DNA from: Catenuloplanes indicus
Lineage (GTDB): Bacteria > Actinomycetota > Actinomycetes > Mycobacteriales > Micromonosporaceae
Direction: 5' to 3'
NCBI RefSeq assembly: GCF_030813715.1
Contig: NZ_JAUSUZ010000001.1
Span: 2,294,001-2,358,000 of the forward strand
Length of the DNA: 64,000 nucleotides
Part shown: positions 25,681 through 33,717 of the stretch, in pieces
Position numbering within the stretch: position 1 is the first letter of the stretch
How the letters are laid out: each line of letters opens with the position of its first letter
The notes under the pieces: model-generated
The model's database searches: none
What the model was told of the DNA's origin: nothing
Seen by the model: the letters and a program-made list of their open reading frames with translations, nothing else
Position numbers and translations under genes: made by a program

Positions 25681-26229
25681 CTAAACGTGCCTTTCCGAGC
25701 CGAGCGTCTTGTGGAAGACCAGGAAGTCGCACGGCGTGGCGACCTTCGGCGCGAGCGCGGGGTAGGCCTCGGCGAAGTCGGCCGTGTGCACGATCCGGTA
25801 GCCGATCCGGGTGTACCAGTCGCGCAGGAACGCCTTGACCGGGTGCTGCCACTCCGTCGGGTAGAGCAGTTCGAGCTGCATCACGGTCAGCCCTTGGGCG
25901 CGCGCCCGGTCCTCGGCGAACGCGACCAGCGCACGCCCGATGCCGGTGCCGCGGTGCCGCGGGTGGGCCGCGAGCATGCCGAACTCGCCCTCGCCGCCCG
26001 GCAGCCGCCGCACCCGGACGCTGCCGACCAGGCCGGTGCCGAGACGGGCCACGGCGATCTCCCCGGCGCGGACGAAGGACGCGATCTCGGCGGCGTCGGT
26101 GCGGGCGGCCTCGTCGCGCCAGATGCCCTTCTCGCCGGCCGCGTAGACCTCGTTGACCAGCGCGGTCACCTCGGCGACGAAGGCGGCGTCGTCCGCGGCC
26201 GAGGGCGGGGCGAGGGATATGTCGACCAT
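25681..26229 (-). CDS. GNAT-family N-acetyltransferase
   Basis: The 182-residue protein is a single GNAT domain: beta strand VGSVRVRRL, then GEFGMLAAHPRHRGTGIGRAL with the acetyl-CoA-binding R/Q-x-x-G-x-G/A motif (HRGTGIG), then the C-terminal FLRDWYTRIGYRIVH typical of the family. It would move an acetyl group from acetyl-CoA to an amine; the acceptor is unknown. The start is ATG 26227-26229; no Shine-Dalgarno is seen, but CATACT lies 7 nt upstream, so it may be leaderless. It is divergent from the GH24 lysozyme gene with 116 bp between. Confidence 0.88.
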   Translation of the reverse strand: MVDISLAPPSAADDAAFVAEVTALVNEVYAAGEKGIWRDEAARTDAAEIASFVRAGEIAVARLGTGLVGSVRVRRLPGGEGEFGMLAAHPRHRGTGIGRALVAFAEDRARAQGLTVMQLELLYPTEWQHPVKAFLRDWYTRIGYRIVHTADFAEAYPALAPKVATPCDFLVFHKTLGSERHV

Positions 26230-26333
26230 GGCGTCCAGTATGCCGAGGTCCCGGGCGGCAACTCGATCCGCGGTTCGCCCTGCACGTCATCGCTAAAAAC
26301 CCATAAATCACGGCATAGCGGTACGGGGATCCC

Positions 26334-26339
26334 TACGCT
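26334..26339 (+). promoter_or_regulatory. -10 element of the leaderless GH24 lysozyme gene
   Basis: TACGCT matches TANNNT and ends exactly 6 nt before ATG 26346. It lies in an interrupted inverted repeat (26317-26339, centred on GGGATCCC) that could be an operator. Confidence 0.4.
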
Positions 26340-26345
26340 CTTCGC

Positions 26346-27191
26346 ATGAGAAGCTCCGTATCCGACGCGTTCCTGGCGTTCACCGAGCCCATCGAGGGGC
26401 GCTGGCCGCATCTCTATCTGGACAGCTGGGGCCTGGTCACGATCGGCACCGGGTGCCGGCTGGAGTCCGTCGACGAGGCGGTCACGCTGCCGTTCGTGCT
26501 GGCCGGCGACCCGTCCGCGGGTGCCTCCACGCGTCAGATCCGGGACGCGTACACCGCCGTGCAGTCCCGGCCGGATCTGGCCGGCCGGCCGGGCGAATTC
26601 GACGGCCACACCGCGGTCCGGCTCACCGAGGACGGCGTGGACGAGCTGGCCGCACGCCGGCTGGCCGCGCTGGAGGACCGGCTGATCCGCACGCCCGAGT
26701 TCGCCGGGTTCCCGCGCTGGCCGGCCGACGCGCAGCTGGCGCTGCTCAGCCTGGCCTGGGCGCACGGGCCGGACTTCTCCGGCTGGCCGGACCTGCGCGC
26801 GGACTGTGCGGCCGGTGACTGGCGGGCCGCCGCGGACCACGGCCGCATCCAGGGCGCCACACAGCGGAACGCGGCCGACCGCGCGCTGTTCCGCACGGCC
26901 GCGCACGCGACCGAGAACCACTGGGACCCGGACGTGCTCTGGTACCGCCCGCTCGGCCACCGCGCGGAACTGCGCGCGCAGGACAGCGGCGCCGAGGTGG
27001 TGCTGCTGCAGGAGCGGCTGCTGGTGCTCGGCTACCTGGCGGAGGTGACCGGCGTGGTGGGCCTGGAGACGGAGCTGGCGCTGCGCGGGTTCCAGCGTGC
27101 GCACGTGCTCCGCGAGGACGGCGTGGCCGGGCCGGCCACCTGGGCCGCGCTCGGCACGGCCGTACCCGCGACGGTGGCGGCTCTGGCCTAA
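26346..27191 (+). CDS. GH24-type lysozyme with peptidoglycan-binding domain, no signal peptide
   Basis: The 281-residue protein contains the exact T4-lysozyme catalytic spacing E-x8-D-x5-T in IEGRWPHLYLDSWGLVTIG (Glu17, Asp26, Thr32). A helical lysozyme-like core runs to about 195. A PG_binding_1 domain follows (about 210-272: VVLLQERLLVLGYLAEVTG and ALRGFQRAHVLREDGVAGP). Length and layout fit endolysin-type muramidases, but there is no Sec signal, so it must either act inside, leave by a holin or lysis, or have another role. There are no phage genes around it. The start at 26346 has no Shine-Dalgarno and a -10 6 nt upstream, suggesting a leaderless message. Confidence 0.72.
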   Translation: MRSSVSDAFLAFTEPIEGRWPHLYLDSWGLVTIGTGCRLESVDEAVTLPFVLAGDPSAGASTRQIRDAYTAVQSRPDLAGRPGEFDGHTAVRLTEDGVDELAARRLAALEDRLIRTPEFAGFPRWPADAQLALLSLAWAHGPDFSGWPDLRADCAAGDWRAAADHGRIQGATQRNAADRALFRTAAHATENHWDPDVLWYRPLGHRAELRAQDSGAEVVLLQERLLVLGYLAEVTGVVGLETELALRGFQRAHVLREDGVAGPATWAALGTAVPATVAALA

Positions 27192-27207
27192 CGGCCCCTT
27201 CCGCCAG

Positions 27208-27228
27208 CTATCGATTCTGACCGATAGT
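27208..27228 (+). promoter_or_regulatory. Inverted repeat overlapping the -10 of the HEXXH gene
   Basis: CTATCG (27208-27213) and CGATAG (27222-27227) are inverted arms 8 nt apart. The right arm overlaps GATAGT (27223-27228), which ends 6 nt before the GTG start at 27235. It could be an operator on a leaderless promoter. Confidence 0.35.
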
Positions 27229-27234
27229 TGGCCG

Positions 27235-28452
27235 GTGGAGGCCGACCAGTTGCTCCGGCAACGTCTGCGGCGTGCCGTCCCGCCGGTCGTCGGCGCGGGC
27301 GTGTCCTGGTCGGTCTACCCGCGGGAAGCGGACACGCCGATGAACCTGGTGCTGGACATCGTGGCGGCGCGGCTCGGCGCGGACGCCACGCTGGTCTGGG
27401 TCGACGACGGCACGCCCGAGGTGCTGGCGCTGCCGGGCCTGCCCCGGCCCGCGGTGGCGTGGAGCCGCCGGTCGCTCGCGGCCGGCCTGCTGATCCGCAC
27501 GCTGCTGCTGACCGACGGGCTGACCGCCCGTACCCGCCGGATCCTCTGCCGTCAGGCGGCCCTGCACCTGCTGGCGGAGACCGCGCTCCGGCTCGGCAAC
27601 CCGGACCTGGCCGCGCGCTGCGGCGTGGCCGCGTTCCTGGACCGGGACTGGACCGCGCCGCGCACCGGCGCGCTGGCGACCTCGGCCGACTCCGAGGACC
27701 GGCTGGCGCTGTGGTTCTTCGCGCTGGCGCACGAGTTCGGCCACTTCGCGGACCCGCGGACGCACGCGCGCGGCTCGCTCACCGACGCGTCCGTGCGCAC
27801 CATGCTGCTGGCCGCTCGGCGGCACGACGGGCACGACCTGATCGGCGACGTGCTGCACCGGCGGCCGCTGCGCCCGGCGGACGTGCGCGCCGAGACCGTG
27901 GCCGACATGTTCGCGGCGGACGTGCTGCTGGAGGCGGCCACCCGGCTGTTGCCGGACGGCGGCCACCCGGTACGCGTGATCGGCGAACTGCTGCTGGCCG
28001 CGGCCGTGGTGGCCGCCGGGGAGCGCTGCCGCGCGTTCTGCGCCATGCTCGGCCACCGCGACGGCCGCGGCGACGGCCGGCTCGACCACCTCACCTACCC
28101 GGCCGCGGCGAGTGTGCGGGCGTCGGTGCTGCGCGCGCACCTGGCCGCCGCGATGACCGCGCGGTACGGCACCGGCCGCCCGTCGCCGGTGGACCGGCTC
28201 CAGCGCTGGGACCGGGTCGTGGCGGGCGTGGCCGCGCCGCTGGATCCGGTGCTGGCCGTGCTGGAGACCGGCGTGACCGACGCGTTCCGCGAGGCGCTGG
28301 ACGACTCGGTGCCGATCGAATACCTGATGGAACGGCTGCGCCCGCAGGCCGGGCCGGCGCTGCGGGCGGAAGCGCGGGAATTCGTGCACCTGGTCCAGGC
28401 CGGCGGCCGGCACGGCGAGTGGCTGGACGAGCTGGTGTACGTACTCGGCTGA
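27235..28452 (+). CDS. Predicted zinc metalloprotease-like protein (HEFGH motif)
   Basis: I do not recognise the full 405-residue protein, but it carries the zinc-protease motif FFALAHEFGHFADP with His166, Glu167 and His170, and an acidic segment AETVADMFAADVLLEA near 222-237 that fits the E-x-x-A-D third-ligand motif of M78-like peptidases. There is no signal peptide. The GTG at 27235 is chosen because GATAGT ends 6 nt upstream (leaderless); the next in-frame start would lose about 35 residues. It lies 43 bp after the GH24 lysozyme on the same strand and may be functionally linked. Substrate and role are unknown. Confidence 0.6.
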   Translation: MEADQLLRQRLRRAVPPVVGAGVSWSVYPREADTPMNLVLDIVAARLGADATLVWVDDGTPEVLALPGLPRPAVAWSRRSLAAGLLIRTLLLTDGLTARTRRILCRQAALHLLAETALRLGNPDLAARCGVAAFLDRDWTAPRTGALATSADSEDRLALWFFALAHEFGHFADPRTHARGSLTDASVRTMLLAARRHDGHDLIGDVLHRRPLRPADVRAETVADMFAADVLLEAATRLLPDGGHPVRVIGELLLAAAVVAAGERCRAFCAMLGHRDGRGDGRLDHLTYPAAASVRASVLRAHLAAAMTARYGTGRPSPVDRLQRWDRVVAGVAAPLDPVLAVLETGVTDAFREALDDSVPIEYLMERLRPQAGPALRAEAREFVHLVQAGGRHGEWLDELVYVLG

Positions 28453-28531
28453 GATGAGTACCGCGGCTCAGGGTGCGGCGCCCGATCGTCCATAGATTCG
28501 ACGGCGACGCCACGGACAGGAGGACTTCACG

Positions 28532-29008
28532 ATGGCCGTCTACATGCACCGGGAACGCGCCGGCCGGGCGCCGCGGGTCGCCGGTTTCGTGCTTGCCGTC
28601 GCGCTGGCCGCGGCCGGCGGCTGGGCCGGGTACCGGTACGTGTTCGGCGGCGACTTCCCGCGCGGCACGCACGACGTCGAGGTGTACACGGTGGTGGACG
28701 CGCTGACCACGCCCGGCGCGGGCCGCGGCGGGTTCCTCGGCATGTGCGACGCGGACACGTACCGGATCAGTGTGGACAGCGCGGAGCTGTGCGTGTCGCT
28801 GAACGGCTCGCTCGGCACGGTCGCGGCCGAGGGCACCCCGGCCGGGATCGTGCTGGCCGAGCCGGCGGTGGCGGACCTGCGATCGATCACGGCCGGCGAG
28901 GGCGCGTCGATGGTGATCCTGCAGTACCGGGGCGCGCTGGTGGCCGCGGTCGACACCGGCCTGCTGGCCGGCGCGGCCGGCCCACTGACCGCGACGCCGG
29001 TGGACTGA
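28532..29008 (+). CDS. Small membrane-anchored protein of unknown function
   Basis: A 158-residue protein with one transmembrane helix near residues 17-38 (RVAGFVLAVALAAAGGWAGY) and an extracytoplasmic domain of about 120 residues that contains two cysteines (GFLGMCDADT and SAELCVSL), possibly a disulphide. I do not recognise a family. The start ATG has a strong GGAGG 8 nt upstream. A bidirectional hairpin follows the stop directly. It is 79 bp downstream of the HEXXH gene and may share its transcript, but the good ribosome site does not require that. Confidence 0.7.
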   Translation: MAVYMHRERAGRAPRVAGFVLAVALAAAGGWAGYRYVFGGDFPRGTHDVEVYTVVDALTTPGAGRGGFLGMCDADTYRISVDSAELCVSLNGSLGTVAAEGTPAGIVLAEPAVADLRSITAGEGASMVILQYRGALVAAVDTGLLAGAAGPLTATPVD

Positions 29009-29042
29009 CGAACGGGCCCCCTCCGGCGGAGGGGCCCGTTCG
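29009..29042. terminator. Bidirectional terminator hairpin
   Basis: CGAACGGGCCCCCTCC (29009-29024) pairs with GGAGGGGCCCGTTCG (29028-29042) with one bulged C and a GGC loop. It fills the space between the convergent stop codons at 29008 and 29044. Confidence 0.8.
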
Positions 29043-29043
29043 C

Positions 29044-30363
29044 TCAGCCGACCGTGAACGTCGCCGTGGCGATGTTGTTGACGCTGTTCGTCTCCGGCAT
29101 CGCGTCGCCGGGCGCCGGCCACACGCCGGGATCGTTCGTCCCGCGCACCTCGACATACGCGTTCTTCGTCGCGCCGGAGGGAAACGCCGCGGCCGGGCCG
29201 GTGATCTCGTACGGGCCCGCCTTGACCTCGCTGCCGCCCCGGGTCACCGGATACGCGCAGACGTAGACCGCGCGGGTCTCGCCGTCCGGGTTGCCGATCC
29301 CCGCGTCGTCGTCACGCTGACATCCCGACGGCACCTTCGTGAGTTGCGCGCCTGCCGGGAGCGCGAAGCCGAGCACCGGGTAGACCGACTGCGGGCCGCC
29401 GTTGCGGAACGTGATCGTGAGTGAGCCGGTGAACGTGTCACCGGTGGTCGTGCCGGACATGCCGGCGGAGACCATGCGCAGGTCGTCCTGCCGGCCCGGC
29501 GCTCCGCCCGGGGAGGGCGAGGAATCCACGACGGGCCCGCCGGCGTCCGGGTTCGGCTGGAACCGTGTCTCGCCGCCGGTCTGCCGGAAGGTGTCACCGT
29601 CCAGCGAGTAGGTGCGCCACTGCCACTGGATCGCGTCGACCGGACCACCACAGCAGATCATCAGGTCCCCGACCTCGACCTGAACGTCGTTGCCGGACCC
29701 GCGTACCGCGCGGATGTTCTCCGGCAGCCCGTCCACACGACCGTTCGGCTTCGTCGCGATCACGTCCCCGACCGTGACGATCGTGCCGTTGCCGTCCCGG
29801 TCGAAGACGACGACCCGCAGTTCCGGTGCCTGCGTCCACTGGCACGTGATCACCGCCGCGGTCTCCTCCACGCCGTCGTGGTCCACGTCGACATGGGCGA
29901 CCGATTCCAGCATGACCTGCGGGCCGGTCGCCTGACCCGGCGGATAGCCGGTGAACCTCTGCTCACCGGCCGGGCAGTGGTCCTTGCCGGCGTACGGCCA
30001 GGCCGACAGGCTGATCGTCGAGTTCTTCAGTGTCTGCTCGTCGATCCGGCCGTCCGGCACCGAATCCGGGCCGGGCGCGCTCGTCGACGGGGACGGCGAC
30101 GGGGTCGCGGACGGGGACGGCGGGGCGGTGGCCGGGGTGACCGGCGGGTCGTTCGTGCCGATCACGCCGGCCGCGTAGGCGGCCACCGGAGCCGCGATGA
30201 GCAGCGCGGTCAGGCCGCCGGTGACGCCGGCGCGCACCTGACGCCGGCGGCGCACGGTGGCGCGTGCCGCGGCCGGGCCGATCGGCGCGGGCAGCCCGGG
30301 TCCGGTACGGAACGATGCGAACGCGTCGTCGATCGCGCGCGAGTGGAACTCTTCGTCCATCAT
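29044..30363 (-). CDS. Membrane protein partner of the SigE-family sigma factor
   Basis: The 439-residue protein has a cytoplasmic N-terminus of about 40 residues (MMDEEFHSRAIDDAFASFRT), one membrane helix (about 46-66, GVTGGLTALLIAAPVAAYAA), a Pro/Ser/Thr linker (about 75-100, PSPSATPSPSPSTS) and a large outer region with two beta-rich parts. One resembles FG-GAP/EF-hand-like repeats (HVDVDHDGVEE, VVFDRDGNGTIV), and the last about 140 residues look like a DUF11-type beta-sandwich. It lies 15 bp downstream of the sigma factor on the same strand, the usual place for an anti-sigma or sensor; no zinc-finger motif is visible, so that role is inference. GGAG precedes the start by about 9 nt. Confidence 0.75.
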   Translation of the reverse strand: MMDEEFHSRAIDDAFASFRTGPGLPAPIGPAAARATVRRRRQVRAGVTGGLTALLIAAPVAAYAAGVIGTNDPPVTPATAPPSPSATPSPSPSTSAPGPDSVPDGRIDEQTLKNSTISLSAWPYAGKDHCPAGEQRFTGYPPGQATGPQVMLESVAHVDVDHDGVEETAAVITCQWTQAPELRVVVFDRDGNGTIVTVGDVIATKPNGRVDGLPENIRAVRGSGNDVQVEVGDLMICCGGPVDAIQWQWRTYSLDGDTFRQTGGETRFQPNPDAGGPVVDSSPSPGGAPGRQDDLRMVSAGMSGTTTGDTFTGSLTITFRNGGPQSVYPVLGFALPAGAQLTKVPSGCQRDDDAGIGNPDGETRAVYVCAYPVTRGGSEVKAGPYEITGPAAAFPSGATKNAYVEVRGTNDPGVWPAPGDAMPETNSVNNIATATFTVG

Positions 30364-30378
30364 GGCTGATGCTCCGTT

Positions 30379-30891
30379 TCAGGCGTCGGTGAGCTGGGCG
30401 GCAAGGGCGGTACGGCCGCGGTGCAGCCAGGACTTGACGGTCCCCTCGGCGACGTCCTCCTGCTCGGCGATCTGCGCTATGGACAGATCCGCGAGGTGGT
30501 AGAGGATGACGGCGCGCCGGTGCTTCTCCGGGAGAGTGGCGAGCGCGCGGGCCAGCGCGACCCGGTCGGGGCCGGGTCCATCGACGTGTTCCTCACGATA
30601 GCGGCGTGCGTGTGCCTGCTGGACGCGCAGGCGGCGGAACCGGCTGGTCGCCAGGTTCCAGGCCACCTTGCGCAGCCAGGCCAGCGGGTCGTCGTAGCGG
30701 GAGACCTTCTCCCACCGGGGAAGAGCGCGGCAGAACGCCTCCTGCACCACGTCCTGCGCCTGCCCGAAGTCTCCGGTGTACGCGAACAGCTGCAGCGACA
30801 GCCGCTGGAAGTGCGCCGCGTAGAACGACTCGAACGTCGGCGGCCCTGTGTCGTCGGCCAACGCCCTGGTCGCTTCGCTGACCATGGTCAT
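30379..30891 (-). CDS. SigE-family ECF sigma factor
   Basis: The 170-residue sigma factor has region 2 (about 20-85: FESFYAAHFQRLSLQLFAYT, DVVQEAFCRALPRW, WLRKVAWNLATSRFRR) and region 4 (about 110-165: LARALATLPEKHRRAVILYH, then LSIAQIAEQEDVAEGTVKSW as helix-turn-helix). It is of the actinobacterial SigE-like group without extra C-terminal domain. The start is placed at ATG 30889-30891 with GGGGAGGGG just upstream; a longer frame to 30996 is not supported. It heads a two-gene unit with the membrane protein. I did not find an unambiguous autoregulated ECF promoter upstream. Confidence 0.9.
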   Translation of the reverse strand: MTMVSEATRALADDTGPPTFESFYAAHFQRLSLQLFAYTGDFGQAQDVVQEAFCRALPRWEKVSRYDDPLAWLRKVAWNLATSRFRRLRVQQAHARRYREEHVDGPGPDRVALARALATLPEKHRRAVILYHLADLSIAQIAEQEDVAEGTVKSWLHRGRTALAAQLTDA

Positions 30892-31119
30892 CTGCCCCTC
30901 CCCGTTGTGTCGCGGCGTCCCCCGCCGTTCGCGACCAACACGCGTCCCCGGTGCGGGCGGTTGCACCCGTCGTCCCGACGGTACGAAGCGGCACACCTTG
31001 ACACGCGTCGATCACCACGATGGACTTTGCGAAGGCCCGTCGATGTTTGCGTAAACATGGATCATGGGCGGCCGCCACCGGCCGCTCTCCGGCCGTTCCA
31101 TCGAGCGGAAAGGCAGCCG

Positions 31120-31549
31120 ATGCGCTTCCCACCCCCGACGGCCGCCGGCGTGGCGGCCGTGCTCGCCGCCGCCGGGCTCACCGTCCTCCCGGCGCCACCG
31201 GCGGCGGCTGCGGTCACGGCGAACGCGGCGCACACCGTGGTCGTCGACCCCTCGTACCAGCAACAGGAGTTCGAAGGCCGGGGCACCAGCCTGGCCTGGA
31301 TGGCGAACGCCACCGGCGGCTACCCGGACGAGATCCGGGAACGCCTGGTGGACATGGTCTTCGGCGCGGACGGGCTCAACCTCAAACATCGCCCGCTACA
31401 ACATCGGCGGCGGCAACGCACCCACGGTGGAGCCGTACCTGCGGCCCGGCGGCGCGGTCCCGGGCTGGTGGAAGGCGCCGACCGCGCTCGGCCCGCAGGA
31501 CCGGGAGTGGTGGGACCCGGCGAACCCGGATCAGAAGGCCCCGCTCTGA
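31120..31549 (+). pseudogene. Broken GH30-type glycosidase gene (frameshift and 3' truncation)
   Basis: An exported protein starts at ATG 31120 (ribosome site GGAAAGG) with a signal peptide MRFPPPTAAGVAAVLAAAGL and then reads FEGRGTSLAWMANATGGYPD, the N-terminus of GH30 endo-beta-1,6-galactanase-like enzymes. At 31384-31386 the run AAA carries one extra A: the frame ...GLNL should go on NIARYNIGGGNAPT, which is found in the +1 frame. That frame then stops at 31547-31549 after PDQKAPL, at about residue 143 of an enzyme usually near 480 residues. The remaining two thirds are gone, and a dispersed repeat begins 17 nt later. A sequencing error could explain the extra A but not the truncation. Confidence 0.8.
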
Positions 31550-31565
31550 ATCCGGGGGGATTTTT

Positions 31566-31611
31566 CCCGCTTCCGGCGTGGCTGAGTTCCGCATGCTCCC
31601 GTGGGCACCGG
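31566..31611 (+). repeat. Dispersed 3' element, copy A
   Basis: Starts CCCGCTTCCGGCGTGG and continues GTTCCGCATGCTCCCGTGGG. It begins 17 nt beyond the stop that ends the broken GH30 frame. Here the CCCGC arm would face GTGGG (a G-T wobble in place of G-C), which keeps the stem seen in the other copies. 31612-31809 shows no gene. Confidence 0.7.
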
Positions 31612-31809
31612 TCGCCGGCGCTCCTCCCGGCTCGTCGAGTGGGTGGCCACTTGCACCCCATGCCGTACCCGCCGTACGTCACACCCCGACGCGCTCCGGT
31701 CACGCGACTCCCGCCGCGGTTCTCGGCGTCCAGCGGCGGCGCGTCGCGTACCCGAAATATCGTCGTATCTCGATCCCCAGGTTGTTTCGCGTGCCGGCGG
31801 GCCGGCCGG

Positions 31810-32706
31810 TCAGTCCTCGATGGTCGACGGCGGAGTGCCGAGTGCGGCCAGGGCGGGCCACAGCTCGGGCGGGACCGGGGCGGTGCGCATGGTCTCCAGG
31901 TCCGCGATGCGCTCGACCCGGTTGACGCCGACGACGGTGGAGTCGATGTGCGGGTTGCGCAGGGAGAAGTGCAGCGCCGCGACCGGGAGCGGGACGCCGA
32001 ACGAGGCGCAGACCTCGCGTGCCCGGTCCACCCAGGCGAGCAGTTCGGGTGAGGCCTCGCGGTAGGCGTAACGGGTGTCGCGGCCGGCGAGCAGGCCGCC
32101 GCCGAACGGGGCCGCGTTGAACACGCTCATGCCGCGGGCGACGGCGTCCGCGATCAGCGGCTCGGCGCGGCGGTCGACCAGCGTGTAGCGGTTGTGGGTG
32201 AGCAGCACGTCGAACGCGCCGCTGGTCACGTACCGGGTCATCAGGCCGATCGCACCGGCCGCGACGCCGATCGCGCCGGCCAGGCCCTGGTCCTTCAGCT
32301 CGCGCAGGCCCTGTACGGCACCGCCGGGGGCGAATGCCTCCTCGACCGTGATCGTGTACGGGTCGTGCAGATGCAGCAGCGGCAGCCGGTCGACGCCGAG
32401 CCGTGTGATGCTCTCCTCGAACGAGCGCCACACCCGCTCCCGGTCGAAGCCGCCGGTCTCCGGGTCCGCGTCGACCTTGGTGACGATCGTCTTCCCGTGC
32501 CCGGGCAGCTCGCGCCGCGCCCGGCCGAGCGCGGTCTCGCTGCGGCCGTCCGCATAGTTGTTGGACGTGTCGATCACCGCGGACGGGCCGGTGAGCAGCG
32601 CGTGGGCCAGCGCGGCGGACGCCGGCGCGGGTGAGCCGTCCGGCTGTGCCGGGTTGCCGAGGTGCGACGTGCCGAGGCTGACGGGACTGACGGGGAAACC
32701 GATCAT
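31810..32706 (-). CDS. Aldo/keto reductase family protein
   Basis: The 298-residue protein is an aldo/keto reductase barrel. The catalytic tetrad is visible: Asp and Tyr in VIDTSNNYADG (about 44-54), Lys in IVTKVDADP (about 75-83) and His in LLHLHDPYT (about 112-120). The C-terminal cofactor motif VVGVNRVERI (SxxxGxxxxxRI-like) fits NADPH binding. It groups in style with L-galactose/D-threo-aldose dehydrogenases. Start is ATG 32704-32706 with GGGGA upstream; an ATG 15 bp further is possible. It stands alone between the GH30 relic and the protease. Substrate is unknown, sugar or aldehyde likely. Confidence 0.88.
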   Translation of the reverse strand: MIGFPVSPVSLGTSHLGNPAQPDGSPAPASAALAHALLTGPSAVIDTSNNYADGRSETALGRARRELPGHGKTIVTKVDADPETGGFDRERVWRSFEESITRLGVDRLPLLHLHDPYTITVEEAFAPGGAVQGLRELKDQGLAGAIGVAAGAIGLMTRYVTSGAFDVLLTHNRYTLVDRRAEPLIADAVARGMSVFNAAPFGGGLLAGRDTRYAYREASPELLAWVDRAREVCASFGVPLPVAALHFSLRNPHIDSTVVGVNRVERIADLETMRTAPVPPELWPALAALGTPPSTIED

Positions 32707-32720
32707 GTCCCCATCATGCA

Positions 32721-32751
32721 TGCGGGGCCGGCGTCACGCACCGGCCCCGCA
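32721..32751 (-). terminator. Hairpin after the serine protease gene
   Basis: TGCGGGGCCGG (32721-32731) pairs perfectly with CCGGCCCCGCA (32741-32751) over a 9-nt loop, 10 nt after the protease stop codon. It also occupies the 5' leader of the reductase gene. Confidence 0.65.
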
Positions 32752-32761
32752 CAATCGATCG

Positions 32762-33499
32762 TCAGGCGGGAAGCCCGCCGACCTGCGTGTTCACCCAGGC
32801 GCGGATCGACGGCAGGTCGCCGTAGATGGACGGTCCGGTGGCGCAGGTGGAGTTGTTGTTGCCGGCCCGGCTGGTGACGCCGATCAGCTGCCAGCGGCCG
32901 CCGACGCTGCGGACCTGCGGGCCGCCGGAGTCGCCGTAGCAGGCGCCTGCGTTGCCGTTCGTGTTGTTCGTGCAGATCTCGTACGCGGCGTCGATGCCGG
33001 AGCACCGGCTGTCCGCCACGATCGAGGTGTCCAGCTCGTTCGCGACCGCCGGTGCGGAGCCACAGCCGCGCGTCGGGCAGGTCTGGCCCCAGCCGATGAT
33101 CCGGGTGGCGGTGCCGGTCGCGCCGGACGCCGTGGGGATCGGCGCCGGTGCGTAGGAGACCGCGGAGCCGAGCTGCAGCAGCTTGACGTCGATCCGCGGG
33201 TGGGTGATCGCGCGGGTCACGGAGACGACCGTGCCGCCGCTGGTCCGGTTGACGCTTCCGACACGTACCGTCGAGGGGGTGGGGCAGTGTGCGGCCGTGA
33301 CGGCCCAGTTGTTCTTGATCAGCGAGCCGGTGCAGCCGGACACGTAGACCATGAACGAGTAGTTCTCGGAGGCCGGCCGGCCGTTGACGACCTGAATGCC
33401 GAAGTCCGGCTCCGGTGCCGGCGCCGCCACGGCGGCGGACGGCGCGAGCAGACCGGCGATCACGAGACCGGCGGCGGCGATGAGGCGAGAGATGCGCAT
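32762..33499 (-). CDS. Secreted trypsin-like serine protease (S1)
   Basis: A 245-residue exported protease: signal peptide MRISRLIAAAGLVIAGLLAP, short propeptide, then a chymotrypsin-fold domain. The triad is His71 (WAVTAAHC), Asp104 (HPRIDVKLLQL) and Ser191 (ACYGDSGGP). Six cysteines in the mature part (for example TGSL-adjacent Cys56, His-adjacent Cys72, and the pair CPTRGC) can form the usual disulphides. The residue at the base of the specificity pocket lies about six positions before Ser191, in the segment NGNAGACYGD; I see no Asp there, so trypsin-like cleavage after Lys/Arg is not assured. Start ATG 33497-33499. An AT-rich stretch at 33520-33545 likely holds its promoter. Confidence 0.9.
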   Translation of the reverse strand: MRISRLIAAAGLVIAGLLAPSAAVAAPAPEPDFGIQVVNGRPASENYSFMVYVSGCTGSLIKNNWAVTAAHCPTPSTVRVGSVNRTSGGTVVSVTRAITHPRIDVKLLQLGSAVSYAPAPIPTASGATGTATRIIGWGQTCPTRGCGSAPAVANELDTSIVADSRCSGIDAAYEICTNNTNGNAGACYGDSGGPQVRSVGGRWQLIGVTSRAGNNNSTCATGPSIYGDLPSIRAWVNTQVGGLPA

Positions 33500-33705
33500 G
33501 CCGCCGACCCTATGGCTGCATTCAATAATCTCGATACATATCAAATGGGGCCTACCACCGGGAGATGGCGCCGCATATGACGTCGACGCGCACCGCACGG
33601 ACGCGGACATCGCCGGCGGCTACCTCGACCCTGAGCCGCCGCGTCGGCGCGTCCAGCGTCGTTCCCGAAGGCCAACCGGGGGCCGGGTGCGGCGGACGCT
33701 GCGGA

Positions 33706-33711
33706 TAAACT
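33706..33711 (+). promoter_or_regulatory. -10 element of the leaderless RsbU-type gene
   Basis: TAAACT matches TANNNT and ends exactly 6 nt before ATG 33718; no Shine-Dalgarno sequence is present. Confidence 0.4.
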
Positions 33712-33717
33712 GACGCC

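Noticed and set aside
28981-29043. Small RNA gene suggested by the strong hairpin
   Set aside because: Position between two convergent stop codons is fully explained by a shared terminator.
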